From an uncultured Lacinutrix sp. (lineage in GTDB: Bacteria > Bacteroidota > Bacteroidia > Flavobacteriales > Flavobacteriaceae), in assembly GCF_947500605.1 (NCBI RefSeq), contig NZ_CANMSJ010000004.1:186001-250000 (forward strand): a DNA stretch of 64,000 nucleotides, given 5' to 3'. Both the position numbers and the translations under genes were made by a program. The notes beneath the pieces are model-generated. The model ran no database searches and had not been told where the DNA came from. It was given only the letters and a program-made list of their open reading frames with translations. Shown here piece after piece: positions 9,680 to 18,689 of this stretch (positions are counted from its first letter, which is position 1; every line of letters starts with the position of its first letter).

Positions 9680-11083
9680 ATGACAAATAAAAAAACATTA
9701 TTCGATAAGGTCTGGGACGCACACGTGGTCGATAGCATAGAAAACGGTCCACAGATTCTTTATATAGATAAACACTTAATACACGAAGTAACAAGTCCGC
9801 AAGCTTTTAATGAATTAGAAGCTCGCGGAATTGCTGTTTTTAGACCAAACCAAATTGTAGCAACTGCAGATCACAACACACCAACAGAAAATCAGCATTT
9901 ACCAATTAAAGATTTACAGTCTAAAAATCAATTAGAGCAACTCTCTACAAATTGCAAAAAAAACAATATTACACTATACGAACTTGGTCATAAATACAAT
10001 GGCATTGTACACGTTATGGCTCCAGAACTAGGTTTCACACAACCAGGAATGACAATGGTTTGTGGAGATAGCCACACCTCTACCCATGGTGCTTTTGGCA
10101 CCATCGCTTTTGGTATTGGCACTAGCCAAGTAGCACAGGTTTTTGCAAGTCAATGTTTACTACTTACAAAACCAAAAAGTTTAAGAGTTACCGTTAACGG
10201 AAAACTTAAAAATGGCGTACTACCTAAAGATGTTATTCTTTACATTATATCAAAGTTAGGCACCAATTCTGGTACTGGTTATTTTTGCGAATATGCTGGA
10301 GATGTTTTCGAAAACATGACCATGGAAGGTAGAATGACGGTTTGCAATATGAGTATAGAAATGGGCGCTCGTGGCGGCATGATTGCTCCGGACCAAACAA
10401 CATTTAATTATGTTAAAGGACGCGAATACGCACCAAAAGGAGAGGCTTTCGATAAAAAAGTAGACTATTGGAAAACATTACCAACAGACGAAGGTGCTAT
10501 TTTTGATAAAGAATACACTTTTGATGCTGAAGACATTGAACCTATGATTACCTACGGAACAAATCCAGGTATGGGAATTAAAATATCAGAAAACATCCCG
10601 AACAGCAAAGACGCTTCATTTGTAAAGTCTTTAGAATACATGAATTTTGAAGCTGGTGAAAGCTTAATCAACAAGCAAATAAACTATGTATTTATTGGTA
10701 GTTGCACCAATTCTAGAATCGAAGATTTTAGAGTAGCAGCCAAATATATAGAAGGCAAACAAAAAGCAGACAATGTAACTGCATGGTTGGTTCCTGGAAG
10801 TAAGCAAGTAGAAATACAAATTATAGACGAAGGCTTAAAAGATATTTTTGATGCTGCTGGATTTGAGTTAAGACAACCTGGTTGCTCTGCTTGTTTAGCA
10901 ATGAACGACGACAAAATACCGCAAGGCGAGTATTGCGTATCGACTTCGAATAGAAATTTTGAAGGCAGACAAGGTCAAGGTTCTAGAACCATTTTAGCAA
11001 GCCCTTTAGTTGCAGCTGCAACAGCAATTGCTGGAAAAATAGTAGATCTAACAGAAAATATTGAAACATTAGAATTCGCATAG
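9680..11083 (+). CDS. leuC: 3-isopropylmalate dehydratase large subunit
   Basis: Aconitase-family large subunit that with LeuD isomerises 2- to 3-isopropylmalate. At 467 residues it has the usual length. Visible signatures are [20 protein letters not shown] near residue 135, and three [4Fe-4S] cysteines: one in [13 protein letters not shown] (about 345) and two in [11 protein letters not shown] (about 405-408). The N-terminal [12 protein letters not shown] is typical of LeuC. LeuD follows after a single base, so the subunits are probably translationally coupled. No abnormality seen. Confidence 0.97.
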   Translation: MTNKKTLFDKVWDAHVVDSIENGPQILYIDKHLIHEVTSPQAFNELEARGIAVFRPNQIVATADHNTPTENQHLPIKDLQSKNQLEQLSTNCKKNNITLYELGHKYNGIVHVMAPELGFTQPGMTMVCGDSHTSTHGAFGTIAFGIGTSQVAQVFASQCLLLTKPKSLRVTVNGKLKNGVLPKDVILYIISKLGTNSGTGYFCEYAGDVFENMTMEGRMTVCNMSIEMGARGGMIAPDQTTFNYVKGREYAPKGEAFDKKVDYWKTLPTDEGAIFDKEYTFDAEDIEPMITYGTNPGMGIKISENIPNSKDASFVKSLEYMNFEAGESLINKQINYVFIGSCTNSRIEDFRVAAKYIEGKQKADNVTAWLVPGSKQVEIQIIDEGLKDIFDAAGFELRQPGCSACLAMNDDKIPQGEYCVSTSNRNFEGRQGQGSRTILASPLVAAATAIAGKIVDLTENIETLEFA

Positions 11084-11084
11084 C

Positions 11085-11666
11085 ATGGAAAAATTTACAA
11101 CATTAACATCGAGAGCAATACCATTAGATATTGCAAATGTAGATACAGACCAAATTATTCCTGCGCGCTTTTTAAAAGCGACAGATAAAAAAGGTTTTGG
11201 CGACAATGTTTTTAGAGATTGGCGTTACAATAAAGATGGGTCGGAGAATTCGGAATTTTCTTTAAATAACACAGATTATTCTGGAAGCATATTAGTAGCT
11301 GGAGACAATTTTGGTTGCGGCTCTAGTCGTGAGCATGCTGCATGGGCTTTAGTTGGCTATGGTTTTAAAGTAATTGTATCTAGCTTTTTTGCAGATATTT
11401 TTAAAGGAAATGCTTTAAATAACGGTTTATTACCTGTACAGGTTAGTCCAGATTTTTTAAGCGAATTACTAAATACCATAAAAAATAATCCCGATACAAA
11501 AATTATTATTAACTTAGAATTACAAACTATTTCTGTAGGTGATAAATCTGAAACATTCGACATCGATCCATACAAAAAAACATGTATGATTAATGGTTAC
11601 GACGACATCGATTACTTACTTAGTAAAAAGACAGAAATTGAAGCATTCGAAAATGCAAATGGTTAA
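11085..11666 (+). CDS. leuD: 3-isopropylmalate dehydratase small subunit
   Basis: Swivelling small subunit of isopropylmalate isomerase, 193 residues. [12 protein letters not shown] near the N-terminus and [17 protein letters not shown] (about residues 72-89) are diagnostic of LeuD; the latter contacts substrate. It starts one base after leuC ends. Downstream lies a 140-bp gap to leuB that contains an interspersed repeat element (11672-11747), so leuB probably relies on read-through. Confidence 0.97.
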   Translation: MEKFTTLTSRAIPLDIANVDTDQIIPARFLKATDKKGFGDNVFRDWRYNKDGSENSEFSLNNTDYSGSILVAGDNFGCGSSREHAAWALVGYGFKVIVSSFFADIFKGNALNNGLLPVQVSPDFLSELLNTIKNNPDTKIIINLELQTISVGDKSETFDIDPYKKTCMINGYDDIDYLLSKKTEIEAFENANG

Positions 11667-11671
11667 TTAGT

Positions 11672-11747
11672 GCGTTAAGGATAGAACGGCATGTTTGAGC
11701 TCCTTGAAAAGAGCGAGTAGTGAAAGCCTAACCTTTAGGGAACGCCC
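11672..11747 (+). repeat. Interspersed repeat element, short copy
   Basis: About 76 bp between leuD and leuB, beginning GCGTTAAGGATAGAACGGCAT and ending TTTAGGGAACGCCC. Its ends (GCGTTA.GG.T.GAA..GGCAT and ACC.T...GG.AACG.C) recur in reverse orientation at 31549-31675, where the centre is longer. The outer ends are partly complementary (GGCGTT with AACGCC). No coding capacity. Elements with these ends are, to my recollection, scattered through Bacteroidota genomes. Confidence 0.6.
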
Positions 11748-11806
11748 AAAAAATAACAAAAACAAAAATTTCCTCTTTACATGGAAATGAACAAAATAAA
11801 TTTTCT

Positions 11807-12925
11807 ATGAAATTAAATATTGCAGTTTTACCAGGAGATGGCATTGGCCCAGAAGTAACCAAACAAGCGATTAAAGTTTTAAAAGCTATTGCTTTAGAAT
11901 TCGACCATACCTTTTTATTTAAAGAAGCTTTGGTTGGTGCAGTTGCTATAGACGAACATAATAACCCTTTACCAGATAAGACTTTAGAACTTTGCAAATC
12001 GAGTGATGCTATTTTATTTGGAGCTATTGGACATCCAAAATACGATAACGACCCAAGTGCAAAAGTAAGACCAGAACAAGGCTTGCTTAAGCTTAGAAAA
12101 GAACTAGGTTTATACGCGAATGTTAGACCCGTAAAAGCATACGATACACTGCTTGATAAGTCGCCTCTAAAAAGAGAAATTATTGAAGGTACAGATATTA
12201 GTATTTATAGAGAATTAACTGGTGGCATCTATTTTGGTGAAAAAAAACTGAGTGAAGATGGAAACACAGCTTCAGATTTATGCGAATATTCGCGTGAAGA
12301 AATTGAACGTATTGCACATTTAGCTTTTAAAGCTGCACAAAGCAGAAGCAAAAAAGTAACCTTGGTTGATAAAGCCAATGTTTTAGAAACATCACGTTTA
12401 TGGAGAAGAGTTGTTACTGAATTAGCAAAGCAATATCCAGATGTAACTTTAGACTTTTTATTTGTTGACAATGCAGCTATGCAAATGATTTTAAACCCAA
12501 AACAGTTTGATGTTATTTTAACCGAAAACTTATTTGGAGATATAATTAGTGACGAAGCTAGTGTTATCGGTGGATCTATTGGTTTATTAGCTTCTGCTTC
12601 GGTTGGAGATAAATATGCAATGTTCGAGCCTATTCATGGATCTTACCCACAAGCAACCGGAAAAGGTATTGCAAATCCTGTAGCTTCTATTTTAAGCGCC
12701 GCAATGCTGTTGGAACATTTTGATTTACATGATGAAGCAGATTTAATTAAAGAAGCTGTAGAAAAAGCTTTAAAACTAAATGTCACTACACCAGATTTAA
12801 ATACTATTTACGATAACATTTCCACTAATAAAGTTGGCGATTTTATAGCAGATTTTATTAGCCACCCTAAAGATTCGAACCATAATTTTACAAACATTCA
12901 CTTAGGACAATCCACTATAATTTAA
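11807..12925 (+). CDS. leuB: 3-isopropylmalate dehydrogenase
   Basis: NAD-dependent oxidative decarboxylation of 3-isopropylmalate to 2-oxoisocaproate. 372 residues, a normal length. AVLPGDGIGPEV is the N-terminal signature, RELTGGIYFGEK and VDKANVLETSRLWRRV carry substrate and catalytic residues, and FEPIHGSYPQATGKGIANP is the NAD-binding segment that separates LeuB from isocitrate dehydrogenase. Its stop codon shares one base with the ppc start. It is separated from leuD by a repeat element, unlike the otherwise tight leuCD pair. Confidence 0.97.
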   Translation: MKLNIAVLPGDGIGPEVTKQAIKVLKAIALEFDHTFLFKEALVGAVAIDEHNNPLPDKTLELCKSSDAILFGAIGHPKYDNDPSAKVRPEQGLLKLRKELGLYANVRPVKAYDTLLDKSPLKREIIEGTDISIYRELTGGIYFGEKKLSEDGNTASDLCEYSREEIERIAHLAFKAAQSRSKKVTLVDKANVLETSRLWRRVVTELAKQYPDVTLDFLFVDNAAMQMILNPKQFDVILTENLFGDIISDEASVIGGSIGLLASASVGDKYAMFEPIHGSYPQATGKGIANPVASILSAAMLLEHFDLHDEADLIKEAVEKALKLNVTTPDLNTIYDNISTNKVGDFIADFISHPKDSNHNFTNIHLGQSTII

Positions 12926-15504
12926 TGCCTATACAACCTAAACTTACACGATTTAATCAAAACGTTTTGTCGAAGTATCAAATATACAACAGTATATTCA
13001 TGACACTTCCTTTCGATGCTATTACAAAAACAGGAGCTCTTTTACCGCTTTTTCATGAGACTTGTGAGAAAGGATTTTCTAAACAAGACAACCCAACAAC
13101 TATTGTTGAAACGTTTTTTAAAAAATATCAATCTAGTCGCTCTCCAGAGAGTCAGACTAATTTATTATTTAAATTTATTCAATATATAGAACGCCAAGTT
13201 GTATTGTTTGATGCTATTGAAGATGCCGCTTTTCCATTAGTTAATAATATGGATGGTATTGGAACATTACGTAGCCTAAAAGAAAGTGCAACTGCCGAAA
13301 ACAAACTTGAAACACTTAAAGCATATTTAGAAGAGTTTAAAGTTCGTATTGTACTAACCGCACATCCTACACAGTTTTACCCAGGTTCTGTTTTGGGTAT
13401 TATTACAGATTTAACCGAAGCTATTCGTGAAAACGATTTACTAAAAATAAACGATCTTTTAGCACAACTAGGAAAAACACCATTCTTTAAACATGAAAAA
13501 CCTACACCTTACGACGAGGCTGTGAGTTTAATATGGTATTTGGAGAATGTGTTCTACAAATCTTTTGGATCTATTTACGATTACATTCAGCAAAATATTT
13601 TCGACGGAGCACATATTGATAATGATATTATTAATATTGGCTTTTGGCCAGGAGGAGACAGAGATGGAAATCCATTTGTAACTCCAGAAATAACATTAAA
13701 AGTTGCTAATAGATTACGCGAAACAGTTATTAAAAATTATTATCGCGATGTAAGACGTTTAAAAAGAAAACTATCTTTTCAAGGTGTCGACGAACGCGTG
13801 GCTAACTTAGAGCGTGAGCTTTATAAAATGATTACGAATCAAGAATCTAATTTAACTTTAGACTCATTTACTTCAGAATTAAAGGAAATAAAAGAAATCA
13901 TTATAGATAAACACCAGTCGCTATATGTAACTGAAGTGAATAGCTTATTAAACAAAGTTCATCTTTTCGGATTTCATTTTGCTAATCTAGATATTCGTCA
14001 AGACAGCAGAAAGCATGAACAGTATTTTAACGATATGGTAAACACCCTAATTGAAAGCGGTAGCACTATATTCCCAAAAAACTATCATGATTTACCAGAA
14101 AATGAACAGGTACAAATTCTATCTAAAGTTGAAGGTGAAGTTGATTTGTCTTTAATTAAAGATGAAGAAACCCTAAAAGCTTTAAATACAATGAAAGTTA
14201 TAAAAACCATTCAAAACACGAATGGTGAAGTAGCTGCTAACCGTTATATTATTAGCAATAACCAAACAACACTGCATGTTATGCAGTTGTTTGCTATGCT
14301 AAAACTAGTTGCTTTTCAAGACAAATTAACTGTTGATGTTGGACCTTTATTCGAAACCATTACCGATTTAGAGAATGCGCCTCAAGTTATGGAAGAGCTA
14401 TATACTAATCCAGAATATGCTGCCCACCTAAAATCGAGAGGAAACAAGCAAACTATTATGCTTGGTTTTAGTGACGGAACTAAGGATGGTGGTTATTTAA
14501 TGGCTAATTGGGCAATCTATAAAGCAAAAGAAAACCTAACTACAATCTCAAGACAATACGGTATTACTGTTATTTTCTTTGATGGTCGTGGCGGACCTCC
14601 TGCACGTGGCGGTGGAAAAACTCATAATTTCTACGCCTCTCTTGGACCAACAATTGAAGACAAAGAAGTACAATTAACAATACAGGGACAAACAATTAGT
14701 TCTAATTTTGGAACTTTAGATTCATCTCAATACAACTTAGAACAATTAATTAGTTCTGGAATTTACAATAGTTTAAGTGATAAAGATTTGAGCATGCTTC
14801 CTGAAAACAGAGCAGTAATGACAGATTTATCCGAGCGTAGTTATAAAGCTTACTCTGCATTTAAAGCACATCCTAAATTTATTTCGTACTTAGAACACAT
14901 GAGTACTTTAAAATATTATGCAAAAACTAATATTGGAAGTCGCCCATCTAAACGTGGAAAAGCAGAAGGCTTAGTATTCGAAGATTTAAGAGCCATACCA
15001 TTTGTTGGCTCTTGGAGTCAGTTAAAACAAAATGTACCAGGATTTTTTGGAGTAGGTACTGCACTTAAACATTATGAAGATACTAATACGTTTGATAAAG
15101 TTCAGAAATTATTTAAAACCTCAGATTTCTTTAAAACTCTTATTGAAAACAGTATGATGTCTTTATCTAAATCGTTTTTCGATTTAACAAAATACATGAG
15201 TGAAGATGAAGAATACGGTGGCTTTTGGAATGTTATTTATGAAGAATACAAAACCTCAAAACGTTTACTTTTAAAACTTACTGGATACACAGAACTTATG
15301 CAAGAAGAACCTGCAGGAAGCGCATCTATTGCAGTTAGAGAATCTATTGTTTTACCATTACTAACCATACAACAATATGCTTTAAAGAAAATCCAGGAAC
15401 TTGAAAAAGCACCAGTTAGAGACGAAGCACAGATTGCTATTTATGAAAAACTAGTTACACGTTCACTATTCGGGAATATTAATGCGAGTAGAAATTCTGC
15501 ATAG
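12925..15504 (+). CDS. ppc: Phosphoenolpyruvate carboxylase
   Basis: Carboxylates PEP to oxaloacetate, supplying the aspartate family. 859 residues, in the range of bacterial enzymes. All signatures are visible: TAHPTQFYPGSVLG with the catalytic His (about 146), GFWPGGDRDGNPFVTP, GFSDGTKDGGYLMANW, FFDGRGGPPARGGG and RPSKRGKAEGLVFEDLRAIP. The C-terminus reads NINASRNSA where the common form has an AGMRNTG-like end, a mild divergence at a region linked to allosteric control. Its ATG overlaps the leuB stop by one base (TAATG), a strong sign of co-translation with the leucine genes, which is an unusual pairing. Confidence 0.96.
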   Translation: MPIQPKLTRFNQNVLSKYQIYNSIFMTLPFDAITKTGALLPLFHETCEKGFSKQDNPTTIVETFFKKYQSSRSPESQTNLLFKFIQYIERQVVLFDAIEDAAFPLVNNMDGIGTLRSLKESATAENKLETLKAYLEEFKVRIVLTAHPTQFYPGSVLGIITDLTEAIRENDLLKINDLLAQLGKTPFFKHEKPTPYDEAVSLIWYLENVFYKSFGSIYDYIQQNIFDGAHIDNDIINIGFWPGGDRDGNPFVTPEITLKVANRLRETVIKNYYRDVRRLKRKLSFQGVDERVANLERELYKMITNQESNLTLDSFTSELKEIKEIIIDKHQSLYVTEVNSLLNKVHLFGFHFANLDIRQDSRKHEQYFNDMVNTLIESGSTIFPKNYHDLPENEQVQILSKVEGEVDLSLIKDEETLKALNTMKVIKTIQNTNGEVAANRYIISNNQTTLHVMQLFAMLKLVAFQDKLTVDVGPLFETITDLENAPQVMEELYTNPEYAAHLKSRGNKQTIMLGFSDGTKDGGYLMANWAIYKAKENLTTISRQYGITVIFFDGRGGPPARGGGKTHNFYASLGPTIEDKEVQLTIQGQTISSNFGTLDSSQYNLEQLISSGIYNSLSDKDLSMLPENRAVMTDLSERSYKAYSAFKAHPKFISYLEHMSTLKYYAKTNIGSRPSKRGKAEGLVFEDLRAIPFVGSWSQLKQNVPGFFGVGTALKHYEDTNTFDKVQKLFKTSDFFKTLIENSMMSLSKSFFDLTKYMSEDEEYGGFWNVIYEEYKTSKRLLLKLTGYTELMQEEPAGSASIAVRESIVLPLLTIQQYALKKIQELEKAPVRDEAQIAIYEKLVTRSLFGNINASRNSA

Positions 15505-15530
15505 CACACTTATTTAATACATTACTATTA

Positions 15531-15566
15531 AGGCTTGCCAAATTTAAATTGGCAAGCCTTTTTTTT
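15531..15566 (+). terminator. Intrinsic terminator of the leu-ppc operon
   Basis: AGGCTTGCCAA (15531-15541) pairs exactly with 15549-15559 over a 7-base loop, followed by eight T residues (15559-15566). It lies 27 bp after the ppc stop. Confidence 0.93.
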
Positions 15567-15593
15567 ATAACAGAATTCAAGAAAATTATAAAC

Positions 15594-15632
15594 ATAAAAA
15601 AACCTCGAAGCTAGACGACTCCGAGGTTTTAA
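15594..15632 (-). terminator. Intrinsic terminator of the porin-PII-amt operon
   Basis: Read on the minus strand, AAAACCTCGGAG pairs with CTTCGAGGTTTT (one G-U pair) around a short loop and is followed by a T-run. It lies 20 bp beyond the amt stop, back to back with the ppc terminator. Confidence 0.88.
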
Positions 15633-15652
15633 TCAATAAAACTAACTAAACA

Positions 15653-16900
15653 TTAATGCTCATTCAATCTAAAGTCTGGATAAGCATCCATACCATGTTC
15701 ATGAACATCAAGACCTTCTAATTCTTCTTTTTCAGAAACTCTAATTCCTACTACTTTCTTCAGCGTAAATATTATAGCAAATGAAGTCGCTATACAGAAA
15801 ACAGCATAAGATGCAACACCTATAAGCTGACTTACAAATTGTGCTCCGCTTGCTAAGGCTCCAAAAATACCTACTGCTAATGTTCCCCAAATTCCACATA
15901 CCAAGTGTACAGCTATTGCACCAACTGGATCGTCTAATTTTAATTTATCAATTAAAGAAACAGCAAAAACAATAATAGCTCCTGCTATAGCCCCAATTAA
16001 AATAGCATCTGTTGGACTCATTTGGTCTGCTCCTGCAGTAATACCAACTAATCCTCCTAAAATACCATTTAAGAACATAGTTAAATCTAAGTTTTTATAT
16101 TTCAAAAATGTAACCAATGCCGCAACCACACCTCCTGCAGCTGCTGCAAGACATGTTGTTACTAATGTTATTGATGTTAATTCTGGATCTGCAGATAATA
16201 CAGAACCACCATTAAATCCAAACCAACCTAACCATAATATAATAACTCCAGCAGTTGCTAAAGGAATATTATGTCCCGGTATAGCTTGAGGCTTTCCATT
16301 TTTGTATTTACCAATTCTTGATCCTAATAAACAAACAGCAACTAATGCTGCCCATCCACCTACAGAATGCACTAATGTTGAACCTGCGAAATCGTAAAAA
16401 GGAGTTTCTAAACTATCTAAAAACCCACCTCCCCATTTCCATGAACCAGCAATTGGATAAACAAATCCTACGTAAATAATTGTAAAAACCAAGAAAGGTC
16501 CAATTTTCATACGTTCGGCAACAGCCCCAGAAACAATAGTTGCTGCGGTTGCTGCAAACATTCCTTGAAATAAGAAATCTGTCCAATATGTATAACCCTC
16601 ATTATATGCTAAGTCTAATATTGCTTTTCCTGTTTCTGGATCTATAACCGTTGGAGATTCTAAACCAAATCCAGCAAAGCCAATAAACCCATTAAATTCA
16701 CCAGGATACATTAAATTAAAACCAACTAAACAGTAAAGCAACAGACCTACTGTAATGATAAATATATTTTTAAATAAAATGTTTAATGTGTTTTTTTGTC
16801 GTGTTAACCCTATTTCTAAAAATGCAAATCCTAAATGCATAAAGAAAACGAGCGCTGTACAGATCATCATCCATACATTGTTTATTGTAAGTAATTCCAT
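15653..16900 (-). CDS. amt: Ammonium transporter
   Basis: Amt/MEP/Rh-family inner-membrane channel for ammonium, 415 residues with about 11 TM segments. The twin pore histidines are visible in GSTLVHSVGGWAAL and GAIAVHLVCGIWGTLAVGIF, and the Asp-containing GSWKWGGGFLDSL region precedes them. It starts WMMICTALVFFMHLGFAFLE, without a cleavable signal. It lies 8 bp downstream of the PII gene, the classic pair in which deuridylylated PII blocks Amt when nitrogen is plentiful. The cytoplasmic tail is short (EGLDVHEHGMDAYPDFRLNEH region). Third gene of porin-PII-amt. Confidence 0.96.
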   Translation of the reverse strand: MELLTINNVWMMICTALVFFMHLGFAFLEIGLTRQKNTLNILFKNIFIITVGLLLYCLVGFNLMYPGEFNGFIGFAGFGLESPTVIDPETGKAILDLAYNEGYTYWTDFLFQGMFAATAATIVSGAVAERMKIGPFLVFTIIYVGFVYPIAGSWKWGGGFLDSLETPFYDFAGSTLVHSVGGWAALVAVCLLGSRIGKYKNGKPQAIPGHNIPLATAGVIILWLGWFGFNGGSVLSADPELTSITLVTTCLAAAAGGVVAALVTFLKYKNLDLTMFLNGILGGLVGITAGADQMSPTDAILIGAIAGAIIVFAVSLIDKLKLDDPVGAIAVHLVCGIWGTLAVGIFGALASGAQFVSQLIGVASYAVFCIATSFAIIFTLKKVVGIRVSEKEELEGLDVHEHGMDAYPDFRLNEH

Positions 16901-16908
16901 GTTGTTTT

Positions 16909-17247
16909 TTATTTTAAAGTGCTTCCTCCTTTTTCACCTGTTCGTATTCTATAAACCTGATCTATTTGTGAGACAAAAATCTTCCCATCTCCTACTTCAC
17001 CTGTAGAACCTGCCTCCAGAATCGCCTTAATAGTTACTGACTCAAAATCATCATTCACAACAATAGATAAATAACGTCTTTGAATATCGCTTGTACTATA
17101 AGAGACACCTCTATAAACATGACCTTCTTTTTCATTCCCTAATCCGGTAACATCCCAATACGAGAAGAAATTAACACCAACTTCGTGTAGTGCTTCTTTT
17201 ACTGCAGAAAATTTAGATTTTCTGATAATTGCTTCAACTTTTTTCAT
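16909..17247 (-). CDS. glnK: PII nitrogen regulatory protein
   Basis: Trimeric PII signal protein, 112 residues, sensing ATP/ADP and 2-oxoglutarate and controlling Amt. The B-loop TGEVGDGKIFVSQID and the C-terminal RIRTGEKG are canonical. The T-loop is a few residues shorter than in proteobacterial GlnB (GHVYRG in place of GHTELYRG); Tyr45 corresponds to the uridylylated tyrosine by position, but whether it is modified here is unknown. Linkage to amt supports GlnK over GlnB, although the family alone does not decide. Confidence 0.93.
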   Translation of the reverse strand: MKKVEAIIRKSKFSAVKEALHEVGVNFFSYWDVTGLGNEKEGHVYRGVSYSTSDIQRRYLSIVVNDDFESVTIKAILEAGSTGEVGDGKIFVSQIDQVYRIRTGEKGGSTLK

Positions 17248-17259
17248 AATTAGTTTTAG

Positions 17260-18246
17260 TTAAAATTTATATATAGCAGCAACAAGGAAAGATGCTAAAC
17301 TTTCTGTTGGCAAACCATCCGCATCGTAAAACGGTGTATTATCCGACCAAGAATCAAAACGAATTTCTGGTTTAATTGTTAAATCATCTACAACATAGCT
17401 TCCTGTTAATGTTACATCAAAAACACTTGGCAAATCATCTCCTTCACCATGTAAAGCAAAATACTCACCTCTTAACCCAAGAGAAAAAGCATCATTTAAA
17501 CTATACTGAGGATATAGTGCAGCTCCATAAAAACCAGAACCATCATTATCTTGATATGCTGCATTAATACCTAAAAACATTTCATCAGAAACATCAAACC
17601 CGCCAGTAAAGTCTACTTCAAAACCTAATACAACTCCTGAATCGTAATACACATTTAAGTATTGATCTGAATAACCCAATTGTGCTCCAAAGGCATAATC
17701 ACCTGTTATGTTATTATTTGTATCTGTAGCATTCATTGCAGACAACATCAATGAAAAATCCTCAGACAATTCAAAATCAGCTTTAAGCCCTACATGAGAA
17801 AATGGCCCACTTGCAAATAAATAAGAAGTACTATAATTAAAATTACCTACTGGAGAGATTACCTCATAACCCAAAAACGTATTAAAACGCCCTAAAGTTA
17901 ATTTTGTTTTTTCTGAGACATTCCAATATGCATAAAGCTGATTTACATAAAGCACATCTGACCCAACAGCCTGTTCGCCTCGAGGTCCAAATACCAAATC
18001 GGCAACAGCTCCTACATTTTCAGACTCGTAAGACCCAATAACATTTGCCATTCCTAATGCAAATCCTGTTTGGTTAGCGAATGAAGCAGGTGATTGTGCT
18101 ATAGTATCTGTAGCTGTTAAATTTGTTCTAAAATAAGTATCCACACTTCCTTCAAAAGAGAATTTCTTCACTGCTTTCTCCTCTGCATCTTGAGCAAAAC
18201 CGATTGATGTTATTAACAACACAATTATTAGCGTAATTTTCTTCAT
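17260..18246 (-). CDS. Outer-membrane beta-barrel porin of the Amt operon
   Basis: 328 residues: a Sec signal peptide (1-18, ending IGFAQ), then alternating amphipathic strands rich in Gly, Tyr and Asp with an aromatic C-terminal end (AAIYKF) as expected for an outer-membrane barrel. It resembles the OmpL-like/putative beta-barrel porin-2 family of Bacteroidota. Position 12 bp ahead of the PII gene suggests it admits ammonium or another small nitrogen compound (inference). Divergent from gltB, so the nitrogen-uptake and assimilation operons share a control region. Confidence 0.8.
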   Translation of the reverse strand: MKKITLIIVLLITSIGFAQDAEEKAVKKFSFEGSVDTYFRTNLTATDTIAQSPASFANQTGFALGMANVIGSYESENVGAVADLVFGPRGEQAVGSDVLYVNQLYAYWNVSEKTKLTLGRFNTFLGYEVISPVGNFNYSTSYLFASGPFSHVGLKADFELSEDFSLMLSAMNATDTNNNITGDYAFGAQLGYSDQYLNVYYDSGVVLGFEVDFTGGFDVSDEMFLGINAAYQDNDGSGFYGAALYPQYSLNDAFSLGLRGEYFALHGEGDDLPSVFDVTLTGSYVVDDLTIKPEIRFDSWSDNTPFYDADGLPTESLASFLVAAIYKF

Positions 18247-18689
18247 AATAAACTTGTTTTTTTAGTTAATAAAAACCTAAATCTATACAAAATGACAATA
18301 CACCCTATAAAAAATAAGGGCAAAAAGTTAATTTTTATGATATTACATATTTACACCCTAATATTTTTAGGGTTGAATTATTTTTTAATCTTTTATTGAT
18401 GATTTGATAATTTAAAATTTAACTGATTATCAGTTTTTTAGCATAATTGATATGCTATTTTTAATAAATACCGATTTACGCAAACGTTTTCGCAACAAAA
18501 CAACTGATACACTTAAAAACAACACCTTAGAGTATTATGTAATTAGACACGAAATAATTATTAAATTTTCAATTAGGACACCCTTAATTAACGATATCGG
18601 AAAAGTGATTCCTACTTTTTTTATATTGGATAATAGCTTCTATATTAGAGATATAATAAGGCATTAAAAACCTTTAAATTTTACTAGTT
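18247..18689. promoter_or_regulatory. Divergent control region, porin-PII-amt / gltBD
   Basis: 443 bp without a convincing gene. It holds a perfect 13-bp palindrome ACTGATTATCAGT (18422-18434; near-copy upstream of leuA), a 7-bp stem ACCCTAA/TTAGGGT (18355-18373), and two direct ACACCCTA motifs (18300-18307 and 18353-18360). A short frame of 71 codons (18452-18667) has no recognisable protein character. The arrangement fits a bidirectional nitrogen-responsive promoter region; which site does what cannot be told by eye. Confidence 0.45.

Noticed and set aside
18452-18667. A 71-codon frame upstream of gltB
   Set aside because: Composition is that of untranslated AT-rich DNA, no family resemblance, no start context, and it lies in the control region. 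Not Glu- or Gln-rich, so not a leader peptide either.
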